From the NCBI GenBank assembly GCA_050692055.1, contig JBOGTC010000155.1:1-64000 (forward strand): a DNA stretch of 64,000 nucleotides. The letters run 5' to 3'. The notes beneath the pieces were generated by a model, which had not been told where the DNA came from, made no database searches, and saw only the letters and a list, made by a program, of their open reading frames with translations. A program made the translations under genes and the position numbers. Position 1 is the first letter of the stretch. The number at the start of each line of letters is the position of its first letter. Of the stretch, positions 54,841-63,923 are shown piece by piece. Source of the DNA: JBOGTC01 sp050692055 (GTDB lineage: Bacteria > Chloroflexota > Limnocylindria > QHBO01).

Positions 54841-56148
54841 TCATGCCGGCACCGGCTGCGGCTCCACCGCCGCAGCTCCCTCCTCCCGCCGGCGTGGGTC
54901 GACCTTCAGCAGCGCCAGGCCGGCGGCCACGACGAAGAGCGCGGCCACGATCATGGCGACCCGCGGACCCAGTGGATCGGTTGGGTTGCCGGAGAAGATG
55001 CCGGTGAGGTCGAGGGCGACGCCGCCAACCAGGAGGAAGACGGGCTGGGCCATCGCCGTGCCCGCGTTGAGGATCCCCATGTAGCGCCCGGAGGTGTGCT
55101 TGGGGATGACATCGGTCATGAGCGCCCAGTCGACTGACAGGAACGTCCCCATGCCCAGGCCGAACAGGACGAACGAGGAGATCGCGAGGGCCGGGCTGGG
55201 TGCCGCGGCGACCCCGAGGAGCCCCCCGGCGGCGAGCCCGCTTGCTGCCCAGATGACCGGCCGCCGGCCGAAGCGGTCCGAGAGCCGCCCGCCCGGGATG
55301 GCGGCGAGGGCGGTGGCGGCGCCGATGATCGCCGTGCCGATGAAGAACGTCTCGTTTGCCTCGGCGCGCGTCTGTCCCAGCGAGCGCATGAAGTACGCGA
55401 TCCCGAAGGTCGTGGCCGCGTAGCCGGCCAGGAAGAAGAGGCGCACGGCGAGCACCCAGAGCAGGTTCGCCTGCTGCAAGATGTCGCGGCCCCAGGCCGA
55501 CAGGGCGATCTCGCGCCAGCTCCTGGTGCGCGCCGGCGCGGTGCGGCCCTCGTCGACCGTGAAGACGAGGATGATCATCGTGAGGAGCTCCACGGCACCG
55601 AGCGCGATGGTGGGCAGGAAGAACTCGCCGCCGCCCGCCCACGTCGTGGCGATCCCAATGCCGCCCACCGTGCCCAGCACGATCATCGTCCCCATCAGAC
55701 CGCTGGCCATCCCCACCTGCCCCGCGGGCACGAGGTCCGGCACGTAGCCCTGGAACGGGCCCTGCGCGAAGTTCGAGCTGAACTGCAGCAGGAAGTAGAA
55801 GGCCACGATCGAGACGAACTCGTTCGAGCTCGCCAGGCCGAAGAGGAAGGCCATGTCGAGCAGGGTGCCGATCACGATGTACGGCTTCCGACGCCCCCAG
55901 CGGCTGACCGTGTAGTCGCTGATGTTGCCGATGGTGGGCTGCACGAGGATGGGCGCGACGGCACCGGCGAAGACGGTGATCGCCGTGAGCATGCCGAGGC
56001 GAGCGGGGTCGATCTCGTCGAGCCGCTGAGGGAGGATCACCGAGTTGAGTCCGCCCCAGATGGCGACGATGCCGAACCAGTACACCGACAGCGTCAGCAG
56101 CTGGTGCAGCGGCAGGAGCGGTCGCTCCGGGTGCGCGGACTGGGTCAT
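54841..56148 (-). CDS. MFS transporter, SLC45/GPH-like
   Basis: 435 residues with twelve predicted membrane segments. QPTIGNISDYTVSRWGRRKP in loop 2-3 and SDRFGRRPVIWAASG in the second half are MFS signatures, the first being close to sugar-type GPH/SLC45 carriers. The substrate is not evident. The ATG at 56148 is preferred; the longer frame to 56217 has no ribosome site. Confidence 0.87.
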   Translation of the reverse strand: MTQSAHPERPLLPLHQLLTLSVYWFGIVAIWGGLNSVILPQRLDEIDPARLGMLTAITVFAGAVAPILVQPTIGNISDYTVSRWGRRKPYIVIGTLLDMAFLFGLASSNEFVSIVAFYFLLQFSSNFAQGPFQGYVPDLVPAGQVGMASGLMGTMIVLGTVGGIGIATTWAGGGEFFLPTIALGAVELLTMIILVFTVDEGRTAPARTRSWREIALSAWGRDILQQANLLWVLAVRLFFLAGYAATTFGIAYFMRSLGQTRAEANETFFIGTAIIGAATALAAIPGGRLSDRFGRRPVIWAASGLAAGGLLGVAAAPSPALAISSFVLFGLGMGTFLSVDWALMTDVIPKHTSGRYMGILNAGTAMAQPVFLLVGGVALDLTGIFSGNPTDPLGPRVAMIVAALFVVAAGLALLKVDPRRREEGAAAVEPQPVPA

Positions 56149-56276
56149 CGGTCCGTTGGCCTCTGCGTTACGGGCAAGGTACGCGCGATGCGTTGCGCTG
56201 GCGCGAGGATTACGCACGCGACCTGCGGCGTGACTGCGGCGATGACACCGGATGCGGCCGTGTGGCCCATCGGCGC

Positions 56277-56282
56277 TAGAAT
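56277..56282 (+). promoter_or_regulatory. Leaderless-type -10 box for lgt
   Basis: TAGAAT ends six bases before the GTG at 56289, with no ribosome site between. Confidence 0.45.
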
Positions 56283-56288
56283 CTCGGG

Positions 56289-57176
56289 GTGATCGATCCC
56301 ATCGCCGTCGAGATCGGCCCGTTCCAGCTTCACTGGTACGGCATCATCATCGCCTCCGCCGTGCTGATCGCCGCCCTGCTCGGCGCGCGCGTGGCGCGGA
56401 TGCTGGGCGAGAGCCCCGACGACGGGTGGTCGATGCTGCTGCTGGTCGTGGTCCTGGCCGTCGTCGGCGCCCGGATCTACCACGTCATCCACCAGTGGGA
56501 CTTCTATCTCGTCAACCCGGCCCTCATCCCGCAGATCTGGAACGGCGGAATCGGCATCCCGGGCGCGGTCGCCGGCGGCGCACTGGCGATCTTCCTGTAC
56601 ACGCGTTCGAAGGGACTCACTACGGCCCGCTGGCTCGATATCTTCGCGCCGGCGCTGCTGCTGGGCCAGGTCATCGGCCGTCTCGGCAACTTCGTGAACC
56701 AGGAGCTGTACGGACCGCCCACCGACCTGCCGTGGGGCATCCCGATCGAGGCCGCGAACCGCGTGCCGCCCTGGAATGACCTCAACGCCTACCCGGTCGA
56801 GTCCACCGTCTTCCATCCGCTGTTCGCCTACGAGGCGCTGCTCAACCTGGTCGGCATGGTGGTGCTGCTGCTCGTCATTCGACGCTTCGGGCATCGGCTC
56901 TTCGCCGGCGACCTGGCCCTGATGTACATCATCTGGTACGGCGCCGTGCGTGCTGTCCTAGAGACCTTCCGCACCGACAACTGGGTGATCCTGGGCGTGC
57001 CGACCGCGATCTGGGTGGGCGTCATCGGCTTCGTGCTGGCCGGAGCCTGGCTCCTGTACCGCCATCGCCGCGGCTGGGGCTCGCCGATGATCCGACCCAG
57101 CCAGGAGCCGCCACCAAAGGGGACCGGCGAGGCCACCGCCGAGCATCGGCCCGGCCCGGAGGCTTCACCTGGCTGA
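56289..57176 (+). CDS. lgt: Prolipoprotein diacylglyceryl transferase
   Basis: 295 residues, seven membrane segments, with the canonical Lgt core GRLGNFVNQELYGPPTDLPW (Arg and Asn both present) and FHPLFAYEALLN. It attaches diacylglycerol to the lipobox cysteine of the many lipoproteins encoded here. This is the standard Lgt; compare the divergent paralogue at 28.4 kb. The GTG start follows a TAGAAT box. The cystathionine beta-synthase-like gene begins 22 bases after its stop. Confidence 0.95.
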   Translation: MIDPIAVEIGPFQLHWYGIIIASAVLIAALLGARVARMLGESPDDGWSMLLLVVVLAVVGARIYHVIHQWDFYLVNPALIPQIWNGGIGIPGAVAGGALAIFLYTRSKGLTTARWLDIFAPALLLGQVIGRLGNFVNQELYGPPTDLPWGIPIEAANRVPPWNDLNAYPVESTVFHPLFAYEALLNLVGMVVLLLVIRRFGHRLFAGDLALMYIIWYGAVRAVLETFRTDNWVILGVPTAIWVGVIGFVLAGAWLLYRHRRGWGSPMIRPSQEPPPKGTGEATAEHRPGPEASPG

Positions 57177-57198
57177 GCGGTCGGGCATCCTGCCCGAT

Positions 57199-58224
57199 GT
57201 GACCGCAGCGGTGGGCGGCACTCCGCTGGTCGCGCTCGATCGAGTGGCCGCCGACGTCCGGCCGCAGATGATCGCGAAGCTCGAGCACATGAATCCGGGT
57301 GGATCGGTCAAGGACCGGATCGCGCTGCCGATGATCGAGGCGGCCGAGGCGGCCGGGCTCCTGGGGCCCGGCGGCGTGATCGTGGAGCCGACGAGCGGCA
57401 ACACCGGCGTGGGCCTGGCGCAGGCGGCCGCGGTCAAGGGTTATCGGTGCATCTTCGTCATGGCCGACAAGCAGTCGGAGGAGAAGCGCGCGCTGCTGCG
57501 CGCGTACGGGGCGGAGGTCGTGGTGTGCCCCACCGACGTCGATCCCGACGACGAGCGCAGCTATTACCGCGTCTCGGACCGATTGGCGCGCGAGACGCCC
57601 GGCGCCTGGAAGCCGGACCAGTACTCGAACCCGGCGAACCCCGAGGCGCACTACTACACCACGGGGCCGGAGATCTGGGAGGCGACCGAGGGTCGCGTCT
57701 CGCACCTGGTGATCGCCATCGGCACCGGCGGCACGATCAGCGGTGCCGGTCGGTACCTCAAGGAGCGCAGCTCATCGGTCCAGATCGTGGGGGCCGATCC
57801 GGCGGGCAGCGTGTACTCCGGCGGTACGCCGCGCGCCTACCTGACCGAGGGAATCGGCGAGGACTTCTGGCCTGCGACCTACGACACCGAGATGTGTGAC
57901 CTCATCGTGCGTGTCTCGGACCGCGACTCGATGCTCACCGCCCGCGTCGCGACCGCCCGTGAGGGGATCCTGATGGGTGAGTCGTGCGGCACGGCGCTGT
58001 GGGCCGCGCTCCAGGTCGCGCGGGACCTGGACGATCCCGACGCGATGTTCGTGGTGCTGCTGCCGGACTCCGGCCGCAACTACGTCGGCAAGCTCTACAA
58101 CGACGACTGGCTGCGCTCGAACGGGCTGCTGGGCACCGGCGAGGAGGTTGCCGACTACGACTGGCGCGCCACGCGCCCGCAAGTCGTGCTGCGAGGCTCG
58201 GAGATCCCCCGCGCGTCGCGTTGA
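57199..58224 (+). CDS. Cystathionine beta-synthase-like PLP enzyme
   Basis: 341 residues. PLP lysine K38 in NPGGSVKDRIA; PTSGNTGVGLAQAAA binds the substrate carboxylate. The long C-terminal segment (MCDLIVRVSDRDSMLTAR, LLPDSGRNYVGKLYNDDWL) is typical of CBS rather than CysK. It condenses serine or a related compound with homocysteine. The next gene is a cystathionine lyase/synthase, so together they fit reverse transsulfuration. Start GTG at 57199 is a choice; an upstream CTG frame is open into lgt. Confidence 0.88.
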   Translation: MTAAVGGTPLVALDRVAADVRPQMIAKLEHMNPGGSVKDRIALPMIEAAEAAGLLGPGGVIVEPTSGNTGVGLAQAAAVKGYRCIFVMADKQSEEKRALLRAYGAEVVVCPTDVDPDDERSYYRVSDRLARETPGAWKPDQYSNPANPEAHYYTTGPEIWEATEGRVSHLVIAIGTGGTISGAGRYLKERSSSVQIVGADPAGSVYSGGTPRAYLTEGIGEDFWPATYDTEMCDLIVRVSDRDSMLTARVATAREGILMGESCGTALWAALQVARDLDDPDAMFVVLLPDSGRNYVGKLYNDDWLRSNGLLGTGEEVADYDWRATRPQVVLRGSEIPRASR

Positions 58225-58279
58225 AGCGTCGTTGCGCGCGGTCCGTCAGCCGCTGGACGGAGCCTCCGGCGGCGACGCT
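58225..58279 (+). promoter_or_regulatory. Hairpin before the cystathionine lyase gene
   Basis: Outer arms AGCGTCG and CGACGCT enclose about 41 bases with an inner GTCC...GGAC pair. It begins right after the stop of the beta-synthase-like gene. It may end that transcript or act as an attenuator or RNA stabiliser between the two genes. CACAAT nine bases before the next ATG may be a -10. Confidence 0.4.
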
Positions 58280-58299
58280 CGTGCCACAATGGCCGCCGC

Positions 58300-59484
58300 A
58301 TGAACCCCCCCGAGCACCGGCAAGACCAGTTCGAGACGCTGGCCGTGCACTCCGGCGCCGATCCCGATCCCCAGACCGGCGCCGTGGTACCGGCCATCCA
58401 GATGAGCACCACGTTCAAGCAGGACGGCGTCGGCGGTACCCGCCAGGGCTTCGAGTACGGTCGCTCCGACAATCCAACGCGCCGCGCTCTGGAGAGCGCC
58501 ATCGCCACGCTCGAGGGTGGAGCTCACGGGCTCGCCTACGCCTCCGGGCTGGCGGCGACACAGAACGTCCTCTACCTGCTGGATCCCGGTGACCGGCTCC
58601 TCATGAGCGACGATGTCTACGGCGGCACCTGGCGCCTCGCGGCACGGGTGTGGCGGCGGTACGGCATCCAGACCGATGCCGTCGACCTGCGTGACCTCGA
58701 CGCGGTCGCAACCGCCCTGGCCGCGGACGGGGCAAAGGCGCCGCGGATGATCTGGATCGAGACTCCGACCAACCCGATGCTCAAGCTGGTCGACATCGCT
58801 GCCGTCGTGCGGCTGGCAGCCAGCGCCGGCGCGCTGACCGTGGTCGACAACACGTTCGCCACGCCGTACCTGCAGCGTCCGCTCGAGCTCGGCGCCGACC
58901 TCGTGCTTCACTCGGCGACGAAGTATCTCGGCGGCCACTCGGACGTGATCGGCGGCCTCGTTGCCACGCGTTCTGACGACCTCGCGGAGCGGCTGCGCTT
59001 CACGCAGAACGCGGCCGGCGCCGTGCCGAGCCCCTTCGACTGCTGGCTCGTCATGCGCGGCATGCGCACGCTGGCGGTGCGCATGGAGCGCGCCTGCGCC
59101 AATGCGCTGGTGCTTGCACTGTGGCTTGCCGAGCGGCCGGAGGTCGCGCGCGTCCACTATCCCGGCTCGTCCGATCATCCCCAGCGCGACCTCGCCGAAC
59201 GCCAGATGCGGTTGCCCGGCGGCATGCTCTCCTTCGAGCTGCATGGCGGGGAGGAGCGCGCCCGCCGGTTCGTGGCCGCCACGCGCCTCTTCACCCTGGC
59301 CGAGTCGCTGGGCGCGGTCGAGTCGCTCATCGAGCTGCCCGCCGCCATGACCCACATGTCGGTCGCCGACTCGCCGCTCGCGGTGCCGCCCGGGCTCGTG
59401 CGCCTCAGCGTGGGCATCGAGGCCGCCGATGACCTCGTCGCCGACCTCGACGCTGCCTTCGTCGCATCGGCCCCGCTGCGCTAG
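58300..59484 (+). CDS. Cystathionine gamma-lyase/synthase family PLP enzyme
   Basis: 394 residues of the Cys/Met metabolism family. PLP lysine K208 in HSATKYLGGHSD; YGRSDNPTRRALE and SLGAVESLIELPAAMTH are conserved. Paired with the beta-synthase-like gene it most likely splits cystathionine to cysteine (lyase), though gamma-synthase activity is possible. No ribosome site is visible before the ATG. Confidence 0.9.
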   Translation: MNPPEHRQDQFETLAVHSGADPDPQTGAVVPAIQMSTTFKQDGVGGTRQGFEYGRSDNPTRRALESAIATLEGGAHGLAYASGLAATQNVLYLLDPGDRLLMSDDVYGGTWRLAARVWRRYGIQTDAVDLRDLDAVATALAADGAKAPRMIWIETPTNPMLKLVDIAAVVRLAASAGALTVVDNTFATPYLQRPLELGADLVLHSATKYLGGHSDVIGGLVATRSDDLAERLRFTQNAAGAVPSPFDCWLVMRGMRTLAVRMERACANALVLALWLAERPEVARVHYPGSSDHPQRDLAERQMRLPGGMLSFELHGGEERARRFVAATRLFTLAESLGAVESLIELPAAMTHMSVADSPLAVPPGLVRLSVGIEAADDLVADLDAAFVASAPLR

Positions 59485-59494
59485 GCAAGGACTG

Positions 59495-60034
59495 ATGCAG
59501 AACGAGGACCGTCGCGATGAGCTGCCGAAACTGGCGGCCGACAGCCCCACCGAGATGGTCGAGGACGAGCGCGGACAAGTCTTCGAGCGCCTGTCCAGCG
59601 GGACGGCCACGCTGCTGCTGGCCTGGCTGATCGGCGTCGGCGCGCTGACCACGCTGCTCGGCGGCTGGCTGTTCGTGTGGGCTGCGACCGGCGAGCAGCT
59701 CGGCCTGGGCGCGCTGTTCGGTGGGTTCGGCTTCTACGTGGCGCTGGCCGGCGCCTCAGGTCCGTGCATCCTGTGGCTCACCGGACGCGCCCAGGGTCAC
59801 TCCCTGGCCTGGTTCGCCCTCACTGCGGCCAAGATGGCCCTGGTCATGGTCGGCATCGTGATGGTCATGGTCATGCTCGCCACGCTCCTGCTGGCCGGCG
59901 CGCTGCCGGGTTCCGGGGCTCTGGCCGCGGCCGCCATCATGGTCGTCATGGCGCTGGCGGTCAGCGTCGTCTGGGCCGCCGCCACGTGGGCGGCCGACCG
60001 CTGGATCGCCCGCGCCCGCATCGCCGAGGACTGA
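59495..60034 (+). CDS. Four-helix membrane protein of unknown function
   Basis: 179 residues with an acidic N-terminal tail (~35 residues) and four hydrophobic segments (TLLLAWLIGVGALTTLLGGW, LFGGFGFYVALAGASGPCIL, MALVMVGIVMVMVMLATLLL, AAAAIMVVMALAVSVVWAAA). No motif to name it. It begins ten bases after the lyase stop, so is probably in the same transcript. Confidence 0.7.
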   Translation: MQNEDRRDELPKLAADSPTEMVEDERGQVFERLSSGTATLLLAWLIGVGALTTLLGGWLFVWAATGEQLGLGALFGGFGFYVALAGASGPCILWLTGRAQGHSLAWFALTAAKMALVMVGIVMVMVMLATLLLAGALPGSGALAAAAIMVVMALAVSVVWAAATWAADRWIARARIAED

Positions 60035-60139
60035 CCGCGGCCTGCGGCCACGGCTTGCGCCGCGTCCGAGGCTTCGGGCTTCAGGCTCCGCGCTTCGGGG
60101 CTTCGGGCGAAGGTGCTCCCTGCCCCAATGCTCGTTCGT

Positions 60140-60259
60140 TGCAACGTATTCCATCAGGAAGGTTGGTTTCGGCCAGGCACAGTGGGTCAATGCGTCCCCA
60201 CCGAATCAGTGAGGGCACGTGCCACCCTCTCGGGCAAGCGCGACCTCGCCTAAGTTGCA
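60140..60259. repeat. Intergenic inverted-repeat element, copy 4 (diverged)
   Basis: Bounded by TGCAACGTATTCC and CTCGCCTAAGTTGCA, 120 bases, with a flank CCAATGCTCG like that of copies 1 and 2. The inner core is degenerate. The rest of the 374-base gap to the ligase stop (60260-60408) has a weak hairpin GAGTGG...CCACTC (60372-60401), possibly the ligase terminator, and at 60060-60115 a run of GCTTCGGG-like words. No gene is seen. Confidence 0.5.
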
Positions 60260-60408
60260 TCCGCCGCGCATTGAGCTAACGACAAGGCGCCCGCGCTCCC
60301 CGCGGCCCGCGCGTCCGACGGCGCCCGTCGCCGGCACGGACCACGTGAGAGCGTCAGCGGAGCGTCTGGCCGAGTGGAGCGAGGAAGCGAGCCTGCCACT
60401 CCATCGGT

Positions 60409-62124
60409 CTAGGCAGACTCCATCTCCGCGCGAAGATCCTTGCGCAGCACCTTGCCGATCATCGTCTTGGGCAGCTCGTCGCGGACCTCGATCGCGGACG
60501 GCACCTTGTAGCGGGCGAGGTTCGTCCGGCAGTGCTCGAGCAGCTCCTCCATCGAAGCCGATGCGCCGGGTGCCAGCACCACGAACCCATACGGCACCTC
60601 GCCGTGGCGCTCCTCCGCGATGCCGATGACGGCCGCGTCCGCCACCGCGGGGTGCGAGAGCAGCACCTCCTCGACCTCGCGCGGGTAGACGTTGATGCCG
60701 CCCACGATGATGAGGTCCTTCTTGCGGTCGACGATGGTGAAATAGCCGTCCTCGCTCATCTGCGCCATGTCTCCAGTGCGCAGCCAGCCATCAGGCGACA
60801 GGCAGGCGGCCGTCTCCTCGGGCCGCTCCCAGTAACCCGGCATGACCTGCGGTCCGCGCACCTCCATCTCGCCGACCGCGCCCACCGCGACGGGTGATCC
60901 GGTTTCCGAATCCACGATCCGCGCCTCGGTCGAGGGGAACGGCAGCCCGATGGTGCCGTTGCGCCGAGCGCCTTGCACGGGATTGCAGTGCGTGACCGGC
61001 GACGCCTCGGTCAGGCCGTAGCCCTCCACCACGCGGCCGCCGGTGACCGCCTCGAAGTCGCGCTGCACCTCTGGCGCGAGCGGCGCCGCGCCGCTGATGC
61101 AGGCCTCGATCGAGCGCAGGTCGTGCTTGCCGACCGTGGGATGGTGGGCCAGCGTCGCGTACATGATCGGCGCACCGGGAAACAGGCGCGGCCGGTGCTT
61201 GCCGATCGCCTTGAGCACCATCTCGGGATCGAAGCGGGGAAGCAGGATCAGCGTTGCGCCCGTCAACATGCCGTAGTTCATGTCCACGGTGAGGCCGTAG
61301 ATGTGGAACAGGGGCAGCGGGCACAGGATGCTCACCGGCGTCTGCGCCACGGATGGGAACCACGACGCGACCTGGTGCGCGTTGGCGATCAGGTTGCGGT
61401 GCGTCAGCATCGCCGCCTTCGGGATGCCGGTGGTGCCGCCCGTCGGCTGCAGAACGGCGATGTCATCGTGCCCGGCCGCAGACTCGAATCGCTCAGCAGG
61501 CGCATCCGCAACGAGCCTGAACAGGCTGGGCGTGGCGTCGGAGTGCGGCTGCGGGTTCCACCTGCCCTCACGCTTGGCCTTGAGCGGGTAGAGCCACTTG
61601 ATCGGCACCGGTAGCGAGTCCTGGATGCCGGTGACCACGTAGCGCCCCGGCTTGCCCGACTCCTGGGCGCGGACGCGGTCGAGGCGCGGCACGAGCAGGT
61701 CAATGCAGACCGATACCTTTGGCTTCACCTGCTCGAACAGGACCGAAAGCTCGCGCTCGACGTACAGCGGATTCATCGGCACCGCGATGGCGCCCGCGCG
61801 CAGCGCGCCCATGAAGGCGATGACGAAGGCCGGGCTGGTGGGCAGGTGCAGGCTCACGCGATCGCCCTTCTCGACCCCCATGCCGCGCAGGACGTGGGCG
61901 AACCTGTCCGCCGCGCTGTCGAGCTCGCCGTACGAGGTCTTCGCGCCGAAGAAAAGGAGCGCCGTGTGGTCCGGTGCCCGCTGCGCGGCCGTGCGCAGCA
62001 GCGCGTCCACCGGCATGTCGGGGATTGGAATCTCCGCGGGCACGCCGTCCTCGTAGTGCGCGATCCAGGGCCGCTCCGGCGGCGCCGGGATGCCGGGCTG
62101 CTGTTGCTCGATGGTCGAGGTCAT
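60409..62124 (-). CDS. Long-chain fatty acid-CoA ligase (AMP-forming)
   Basis: 571 residues. The AMP-binding P-loop is QPTGGTTGIPKAAMLTHRN; GYGLTEASPV and the hinge DGWLRTGDMAQMSEDGYF follow; the catalytic lysine is in PKTMIGKVLRK near the C-terminus. It activates fatty acids for beta-oxidation. GGAGG stands before the ATG. It is 17 bases downstream of the acyl-CoA dehydrogenase gene. Confidence 0.92.
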   Translation of the reverse strand: MTSTIEQQQPGIPAPPERPWIAHYEDGVPAEIPIPDMPVDALLRTAAQRAPDHTALLFFGAKTSYGELDSAADRFAHVLRGMGVEKGDRVSLHLPTSPAFVIAFMGALRAGAIAVPMNPLYVERELSVLFEQVKPKVSVCIDLLVPRLDRVRAQESGKPGRYVVTGIQDSLPVPIKWLYPLKAKREGRWNPQPHSDATPSLFRLVADAPAERFESAAGHDDIAVLQPTGGTTGIPKAAMLTHRNLIANAHQVASWFPSVAQTPVSILCPLPLFHIYGLTVDMNYGMLTGATLILLPRFDPEMVLKAIGKHRPRLFPGAPIMYATLAHHPTVGKHDLRSIEACISGAAPLAPEVQRDFEAVTGGRVVEGYGLTEASPVTHCNPVQGARRNGTIGLPFPSTEARIVDSETGSPVAVGAVGEMEVRGPQVMPGYWERPEETAACLSPDGWLRTGDMAQMSEDGYFTIVDRKKDLIIVGGINVYPREVEEVLLSHPAVADAAVIGIAEERHGEVPYGFVVLAPGASASMEELLEHCRTNLARYKVPSAIEVRDELPKTMIGKVLRKDLRAEMESA

Positions 62125-62141
62125 TGCTCCCTCCTCCGTTC

Positions 62142-63923
62142 TCAGGCCGGGTATCCGCCGCGGCCGACAACGGCGGCCGCGACACGTCGTCCGATGGCGA
62201 TGCGGTCGACCGGCTCGCCGCGCAGCAGGCGTCGGATGCCGGCAACCAGGGTTCGTGCTTCGTCTCCCTCAGCCAGGCTGGCGGCCAGCTGCCGGCCGCG
62301 GCCCTCGATCGCCAGCGACCGATCCGCGACGACCAGCCGGGCGAGGTCGGCATGGACCGATGCGGCCGCGCCCTCCGCCGCCTGCTTCGCCCGCTCGACC
62401 GAGCTTTCCATGGCGAACAGGTCGATGGTCAGGTCGGCCAGGTCGCTGAGGATCTCCTGCTGCTCCTCGAGGCCCGTGCCATGCCGCTGCACCGCGGCGC
62501 CGGCCAGCAGCAGCGTGGCGGTGCGTGCTGCCGCGACCGCCGCGTCCTCGGCCGCGAAGGCGCCATCGAAGCTCGGCGGATCGCCGCCGAGCAGGGCCTC
62601 CTGCGCTCGCCGCGCCGGCCCGAGCAGGTCGAGCCGGCCTGTCATGGCGCGCTTCAGCAGCGTCCCCGGCACCAGCAGCCGGTTGATCTCGTTCGTACCT
62701 TCCCAGATGCGATGGATGCGCGCATCGCGGTAGTAGCCGGCGGCTGGATACTCCTCGATGTAGCCGTAGCCGCCGTGGACCTGCACCAGCTCGTCGACGA
62801 CGTAGGCCAGCTCCTCCGACGCCAGCACCTTGGCGATGGAGCACTCGATCGCGTATTCCTCGAGCGCGGCTCGGATGGCGTCCGGCGACGAGGCGTCCTC
62901 CGCAGCCGCCAGGCTTGCCTCGAGCAGGCCCGCGATGCGATAGACGGTCGACTCCACGGCATAGGTGCGGGCGGCGATCGCGCTGAGCTTGGCGCCGATG
63001 AGCGGGAACTCGGCCAGCCTGCGGCCGAAGGCCGTGCGCTCCGCCGCGTAGCCCGTCGCGATGCCGAGGGCTGGTCGCATGCCGCCCAGGCACGCCGCGG
63101 CCAGCTTGAAGCGACCGACGTTCAATACGTTGAAGGCGACGCGGTGCCCCTTGCCGGCCTCACCGAGCAGGTTGTCGGCCGGCACCACCACGCCGTCGAG
63201 CGTCACCGGGCAGGTCGAGCAGCCATGGAGGCCCATCTTCTCCTCCTCGGCGCCGATGCTCAGCCCCGGCGTGGAGCGCTCGACCAGGAAGGCGCTGAAC
63301 GCCTCGCCGTCGATCTTGGCGTAGACCGTGAACAGGTCGGCGAAGGCGGCGTTGGTGATGAACTGCTTGCTGCCGTCCAGGCGCCACGAGCCATCGGGCT
63401 GGCGCGTGGCGCGGGTGCGGATGCCCATGGCGTCTGAGCCGGCGGCCGGCTCGGTCAGGGCGTAGGCTCCGACGCGCGTGCCATCGGCAAGTCCGGGAAG
63501 GTAGCGGCGCTTCTGCTCATCGGTTCCGAAGAAGACGGTCGGCAGGGTGCCGATGCCGGTGTGGGCCGAGTAGGTCACGGCGAACGACCCGGCGGTCGCG
63601 ATCGCCTCGTTGACAACCACGCTGCTGATGCGGTCGAGCCCCGCCCCGCCATACGCCTCGGGCACGTCGATGCCAAGGTACCCGTCGCGCCCGAGCTGTT
63701 CGAGCAGGGCGCGATGCGTGCCATGGTCGCGGCCCTCGACCTCGGCGCGGCGCGGGCCGACCTCCTTGGCGACGAAGGCCGCGACGGCCTCGCGGATGGC
63801 GCGGTGCTCGTCGCTGAGCCGCTCCGGCGTGAACACCGACGCGGCCTGCACCGGTCCGATCATGAAGCTGCCGCCACCCGCCGCGGCCGCGGCCTCGGCG
63901 CGCCCTGCGGCTTCGACGGTCAC
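62142..63923 (-). CDS. Acyl-CoA dehydrogenase, long/very-long-chain type
   Basis: 593 residues. ALTEPAAGSDAMGIRT and FITNAAFADLFTVYAK bind FAD/substrate; HGGYGYIEEYPAAGYYRDAR and WEGTNEINRLLVPGTLLKRA are the C-terminal signatures. An additional ~150-residue helical tail resembles very-long-chain enzymes. The start GTG at 63923 has GGAGGAGG eight bases upstream and overlaps the stop of a gene cut by the window edge (GTGA). With the ligase it forms a beta-oxidation unit. Confidence 0.92.
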   Translation of the reverse strand: MTVEAAGRAEAAAAAGGGSFMIGPVQAASVFTPERLSDEHRAIREAVAAFVAKEVGPRRAEVEGRDHGTHRALLEQLGRDGYLGIDVPEAYGGAGLDRISSVVVNEAIATAGSFAVTYSAHTGIGTLPTVFFGTDEQKRRYLPGLADGTRVGAYALTEPAAGSDAMGIRTRATRQPDGSWRLDGSKQFITNAAFADLFTVYAKIDGEAFSAFLVERSTPGLSIGAEEEKMGLHGCSTCPVTLDGVVVPADNLLGEAGKGHRVAFNVLNVGRFKLAAACLGGMRPALGIATGYAAERTAFGRRLAEFPLIGAKLSAIAARTYAVESTVYRIAGLLEASLAAAEDASSPDAIRAALEEYAIECSIAKVLASEELAYVVDELVQVHGGYGYIEEYPAAGYYRDARIHRIWEGTNEINRLLVPGTLLKRAMTGRLDLLGPARRAQEALLGGDPPSFDGAFAAEDAAVAAARTATLLLAGAAVQRHGTGLEEQQEILSDLADLTIDLFAMESSVERAKQAAEGAAASVHADLARLVVADRSLAIEGRGRQLAASLAEGDEARTLVAGIRRLLRGEPVDRIAIGRRVAAAVVGRGGYPA

